This document shows, one piece after another, positions 61,667 to 64,000 of a DNA stretch of 64,000 nt. Below the pieces are notes generated by a model. That model worked only from the letters and a program-made list of their open reading frames with translations. It was not told where the DNA came from and did not search any database. The stretch is from Candidatus Latescibacterota bacterium (GTDB lineage Bacteria > JAAXHH01). Within the stretch, counting starts at the first letter, position 1. Every line of letters begins with the position of its first letter. Made by a program: the position numbers and the translations under genes. The DNA is taken from assembly GCA_022821085.1 (NCBI GenBank), contig JAJEEG010000006.1, forward strand, positions 625,330 through 689,329. The letters run 5' to 3'.

Positions 61667-62854
61667 CTATCCTGCAATCAACTTTTCCTCGCAGAAAGAC
61701 CGGGTCCACCGGTCCGCCGCCATGATGGATTCCAGGGTGACTGGCGCCGTGAGATCCGTCCCGGCCAGGTGCCTGTCCATGGCGTCGGCTATGATGCGCG
61801 GTATGTCGGTGAACCCGATCCGCTGCCCGAGGAAGGCCTCGACGGCCATCTCGTCGGCGGTGCTCAGGACGGCGGGCACGGTGGACCCGCGGCGAATGGA
61901 CTCGTAGGCCAGCCCCAGGCACGGGAACATGGCCTCGTCGGGCGGGTCCAGGGTCAGGGACCAGTTCCGCGTGATGTCGAACCGGGGCCAGGGAGATTCA
62001 AGGCGCTCCGGGTACGAGAGGGCGTACTGGATCGGAATGCGCATGTCGGTCGGCCCCATCTGGGCCAGCAGCGACCCGTCGACCATCTCGACCATGGAGT
62101 GGATGATGGACTGGGGATGGATCACCACGTCGATCTTCGAGACGGGGAGGCCGAAGAGCCAGTGGGCTTCGATGACCTCGAATCCCTTGTTCATGAGCGT
62201 GGCGGAATCGATCGTGACCTTCTGCCCCATGTTCCAGGTGGGATGGTTCAACGCGTCCTCAGAAGTCATCCGCGACAGGGCCGCGGGGTCGCTGTCGCGG
62301 AAGGGCCCGCCCGATGCCGTGAGGACCACGCGCTGGATCCGGTCCGGGTCCTGCCCGGCCAGGCACTGGTGCACCGCGCAGTGTTCGCTGTCCACGGGCA
62401 GTATGTCCACGCCGTTTCGCCGCGCCGATTCCATCACGATCTCGCCGGCCATGACCAGGATCTCCTTGTTGGCCAGGGCGATGGTCTTGCCCGCTTCGAT
62501 TGCCCGCAGCGTGGGGACCAGCCCCGCGCTGCCCGGCAGGGCGCTGATGACCAGGTCCACGTCGGGGTGGGTGACCGCTTCGATCAGGCCCTCCTCACCG
62601 GTGTGGATCGACGGTCCGGACTGACCGCTGCCGCCGCGCGCGAGCTCCGCGGTATGCCTGGCCCGCTCGGCGCATTCCGCGTCCCGGATGGCGACCATGC
62701 GCGGGCCGAAACGCGCGCACTGCTCTTCCAGCAGATCGATTCGGCTCCTGGCCGTCAGGCTGTGGGCCGAATAGCGGTCCGGGAAGGCCGCGATGACTTC
62801 CAGCGTCTGCGTGCCGACCGAACCCGTCGAGCCCAGGATGGCGATGCGTTTCAT
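61667..62854 (-). CDS. dxr: 1-deoxy-D-xylulose-5-phosphate reductoisomerase
   Basis: Second enzyme of the MEP isoprenoid pathway. 395 residues. NADPH motif GSTGSVGTQTL, ANKEILVMAGE, PVDSEHCAVHQCL, VLTASGGPFRD, HPTWNMGQKVTIDSATLMNKG and HPQSIIHSMVE cover cofactor, metal and substrate sites. The 111-base gap before rseP contains nothing recognised. Confidence 0.96.
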   Translation of the reverse strand: MKRIAILGSTGSVGTQTLEVIAAFPDRYSAHSLTARSRIDLLEEQCARFGPRMVAIRDAECAERARHTAELARGGSGQSGPSIHTGEEGLIEAVTHPDVDLVISALPGSAGLVPTLRAIEAGKTIALANKEILVMAGEIVMESARRNGVDILPVDSEHCAVHQCLAGQDPDRIQRVVLTASGGPFRDSDPAALSRMTSEDALNHPTWNMGQKVTIDSATLMNKGFEVIEAHWLFGLPVSKIDVVIHPQSIIHSMVEMVDGSLLAQMGPTDMRIPIQYALSYPERLESPWPRFDITRNWSLTLDPPDEAMFPCLGLAYESIRRGSTVPAVLSTADEMAVEAFLGQRIGFTDIPRIIADAMDRHLAGTDLTAPVTLESIMAADRWTRSFCEEKLIAG

Positions 62855-62900
62855 GACTTGTCGATGCTCCGTTCGTCTGTCCGGGTCGCCCGGACCACCT

Positions 62901-62938
62901 GGGCCGTCCGGACCGTCCGGACCGTCCGGACGGCCCGG
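62901..62938. repeat. 9-bp tandem repeat between cdsA and dxr
   Basis: CCGTCCGGA is repeated about four times head to tail; each unit is self-complementary in part, so it can also fold back. It fills about half of the 88-base spacer. Confidence 0.65.
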
Positions 62939-62942
62939 TGCT

Positions 62943-63785
62943 TCATCCGGTCACGTAGGCCAGGTAGTAGTACACGAAAGGCGCCGCGAAGAATACGCTG
63001 TCGAACCGGTCCAGGATGCCGCCGTGGCCCGGAATGATACGGGATGAATCCTTCAGGCCGGCATCTCTTTTCACGAGGGACTCCGCGAGGTCTCCCAACT
63101 GGGCGACGACGGCGCCGGCGGCGCCCAGCACGACGCAGTGCAGCGGGCTGAGAAAGGGAAACAGGGCGTACTGGAGCGCGAACATGAAGGCGACGGCGCC
63201 GATCAGCCCCCCGGCGGCGCCTTCCACGGTCTTGCTCGCGCTGACGCGTTGGAGCAGCTTGCGGCGGCCCAGCAAGCGGCCCGTGAAATAGGCGAAGGCG
63301 TCGTAGGACCAGGGTATGGCGAAGGCGAGCAGGACCGGCGTCATGGCCCGTTCCCCCCATTGGACCACGTCCACGCCGTCCATCGGCCACTTGCCCAGCA
63401 GGATCAGGTGGCTGCCGAGCAGACCGATCCAGGCCACGCCGAAGACCGTGGCGGCGATGTTGTGAAAGGGAGATCGCGCGCGCTTTCTGAATACTTCCGC
63501 CGCGGCGGTCGTGAGCAGGAGGGCCGTAATGATCAGGGGGGCGTGTCGGCCTGCTTCGAGCCAGGCGTCGAGACACAGGAGAAAAGCCGCCGGTACGCCG
63601 ACGTACCAGTTGGGTTCCAGGTCCCTTGCCGCGGCGATGCCGTGGTATTCGCGCAGGCCGAAGAGCACGACCAGGGTGACGAACACGAAGAGGCTCGTCC
63701 CGCCGACCAGACAAATGAGCACGATGCACGGGATGAACACCGCGCCTACCAGGATTCGGATCCACGTCTCCGCGTAGGCCGCCAT
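62943..63785 (-). CDS. cdsA: Phosphatidate cytidylyltransferase
   Basis: Makes CDP-diacylglycerol, the branch point of phospholipid synthesis. 280 residues with about eight membrane helices. The CDP-alcohol signature is at the end: KRDAGLKDSSRIIPGHGG followed by ILDRFDS. Starts 14 bases after the uppS stop. Confidence 0.93.
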   Translation of the reverse strand: MAAYAETWIRILVGAVFIPCIVLICLVGGTSLFVFVTLVVLFGLREYHGIAAARDLEPNWYVGVPAAFLLCLDAWLEAGRHAPLIITALLLTTAAAEVFRKRARSPFHNIAATVFGVAWIGLLGSHLILLGKWPMDGVDVVQWGERAMTPVLLAFAIPWSYDAFAYFTGRLLGRRKLLQRVSASKTVEGAAGGLIGAVAFMFALQYALFPFLSPLHCVVLGAAGAVVAQLGDLAESLVKRDAGLKDSSRIIPGHGGILDRFDSVFFAAPFVYYYLAYVTG

Positions 63786-63799
63786 GGAGATGCACTCCG

Positions 63800-64000
63800 T
63801 TACGTGCTGTGCGAGGAGACCTGTTCGCCGGTCCGGCCGAAACGGCGCTCCCTCGACTGGTAATCCCTGATGGCCCCGATGAAATGGCTTCGCGAGAAAT
63901 CGGGCCAGAGAACCGGAGAAACAAGGAGTTCGGTATAGGCCAGCTGAAAGAGCAGGAAGTTGCTGATCCGCATCTCCCCGCTGGTCCGGATCAACAGGTC
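63800..64000 (-). CDS. uppS: Undecaprenyl diphosphate synthase, C-terminal part (cut by window edge)
   Basis: The last 66 residues are in the window: [18 protein letters not shown], then [14 protein letters not shown] and RERRFG, the end of cis-prenyltransferase UppS with the conserved RTSGE and RISNFLLFQ. The N-terminus lies beyond 64000. Makes the lipid carrier for peptidoglycan. Confidence 0.93.
   Translation of the reverse strand, partial: DLLIRTSGEMRISNFLLFQLAYTELLVSPVLWPDFSRSHFIGAIRDYQSRERRFGRTGEQVSSHST

Overview
The window is a high-GC bacterial chromosome segment interrupted by a lower-GC accessory island. The flanks (about 1-24.9 kb and 47.6-64 kb) have GC-rich codon use and housekeeping operons. 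The rseP homologue, the LolB-like lipoprotein and the lipid genes point to a Gram-negative, double-membrane bacterium. The mix of PhyH/TauD oxygenases, a ComB-like protein and an AddAB-like pair would fit an uncultivated phylum such as Latescibacterota, but that placement is a guess.

Left flank: a short-chain dehydrogenase; a leftward cluster (M20 peptidase, membrane-anchored unknown, TauD-like dioxygenase, ruvX, mltG); then rightward lpdA, a lipoprotein fusing a DUF255/thioredoxin domain to a DsbD-alpha-like tail, a chromosomal PcfJ-like protein, a small membrane protein, a PhyH oxygenase, a 56-residue protein and a ComB-like phosphatase. A leftward C45 peptidase with addA/addB-like genes follows. 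A MarR regulator, a class-V aminotransferase and a dienelactone hydrolase complete the flank.

Island (about 25.1-47.5 kb): dense in conflict systems. In order: a HigBA-type toxin-antitoxin pair with a palindromic operator candidate; a HEPN protein with an HNH protein; a divergently controlled type II-short CBASS (CapH/CapP-like HTH + ImmA pair facing patatin phospholipase, CD-NTase and an E2-like protein with a SEC-C zinc tail); a type I restriction system (hsdR-hsdS-hsdM); a tightly packed five-gene leftward operon encoding a cytosine methyltransferase, a MORC/Hsp90-like ATPase fused to a histidine-kinase module, a receiver-like protein, an unknown protein and a Vsr-like nuclease; and an AbiU2-type HEPN protein with an MNT nucleotidyltransferase that has lost its GS motif. 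The island ends beside the 3' end of the tmRNA gene. No integrase is visible.

Right flank: tmRNA with its own promoter and terminator, two tRNA-Lys, purA with a hairpin in its leader, a sugar-phosphate isomerase-like gene, the leftward run tRNA-His/efp/accB/accC/gcvH/gcvPA/gcvPB, then uppS-cdsA-dxr-rseP-TPR-lipoprotein (undecaprenyl, phospholipid and isoprenoid precursor synthesis plus envelope proteolysis).

A recurring trait of the host DNA is short tandem repeats in multiples of three inside coding regions (ruvX, DUF255 fusion, addA), plus further repeats in spacers. The two most interesting systems are the E2/SEC-C CBASS with its CapH/CapP switch and the methylase-MORC/kinase-receiver-Vsr operon.
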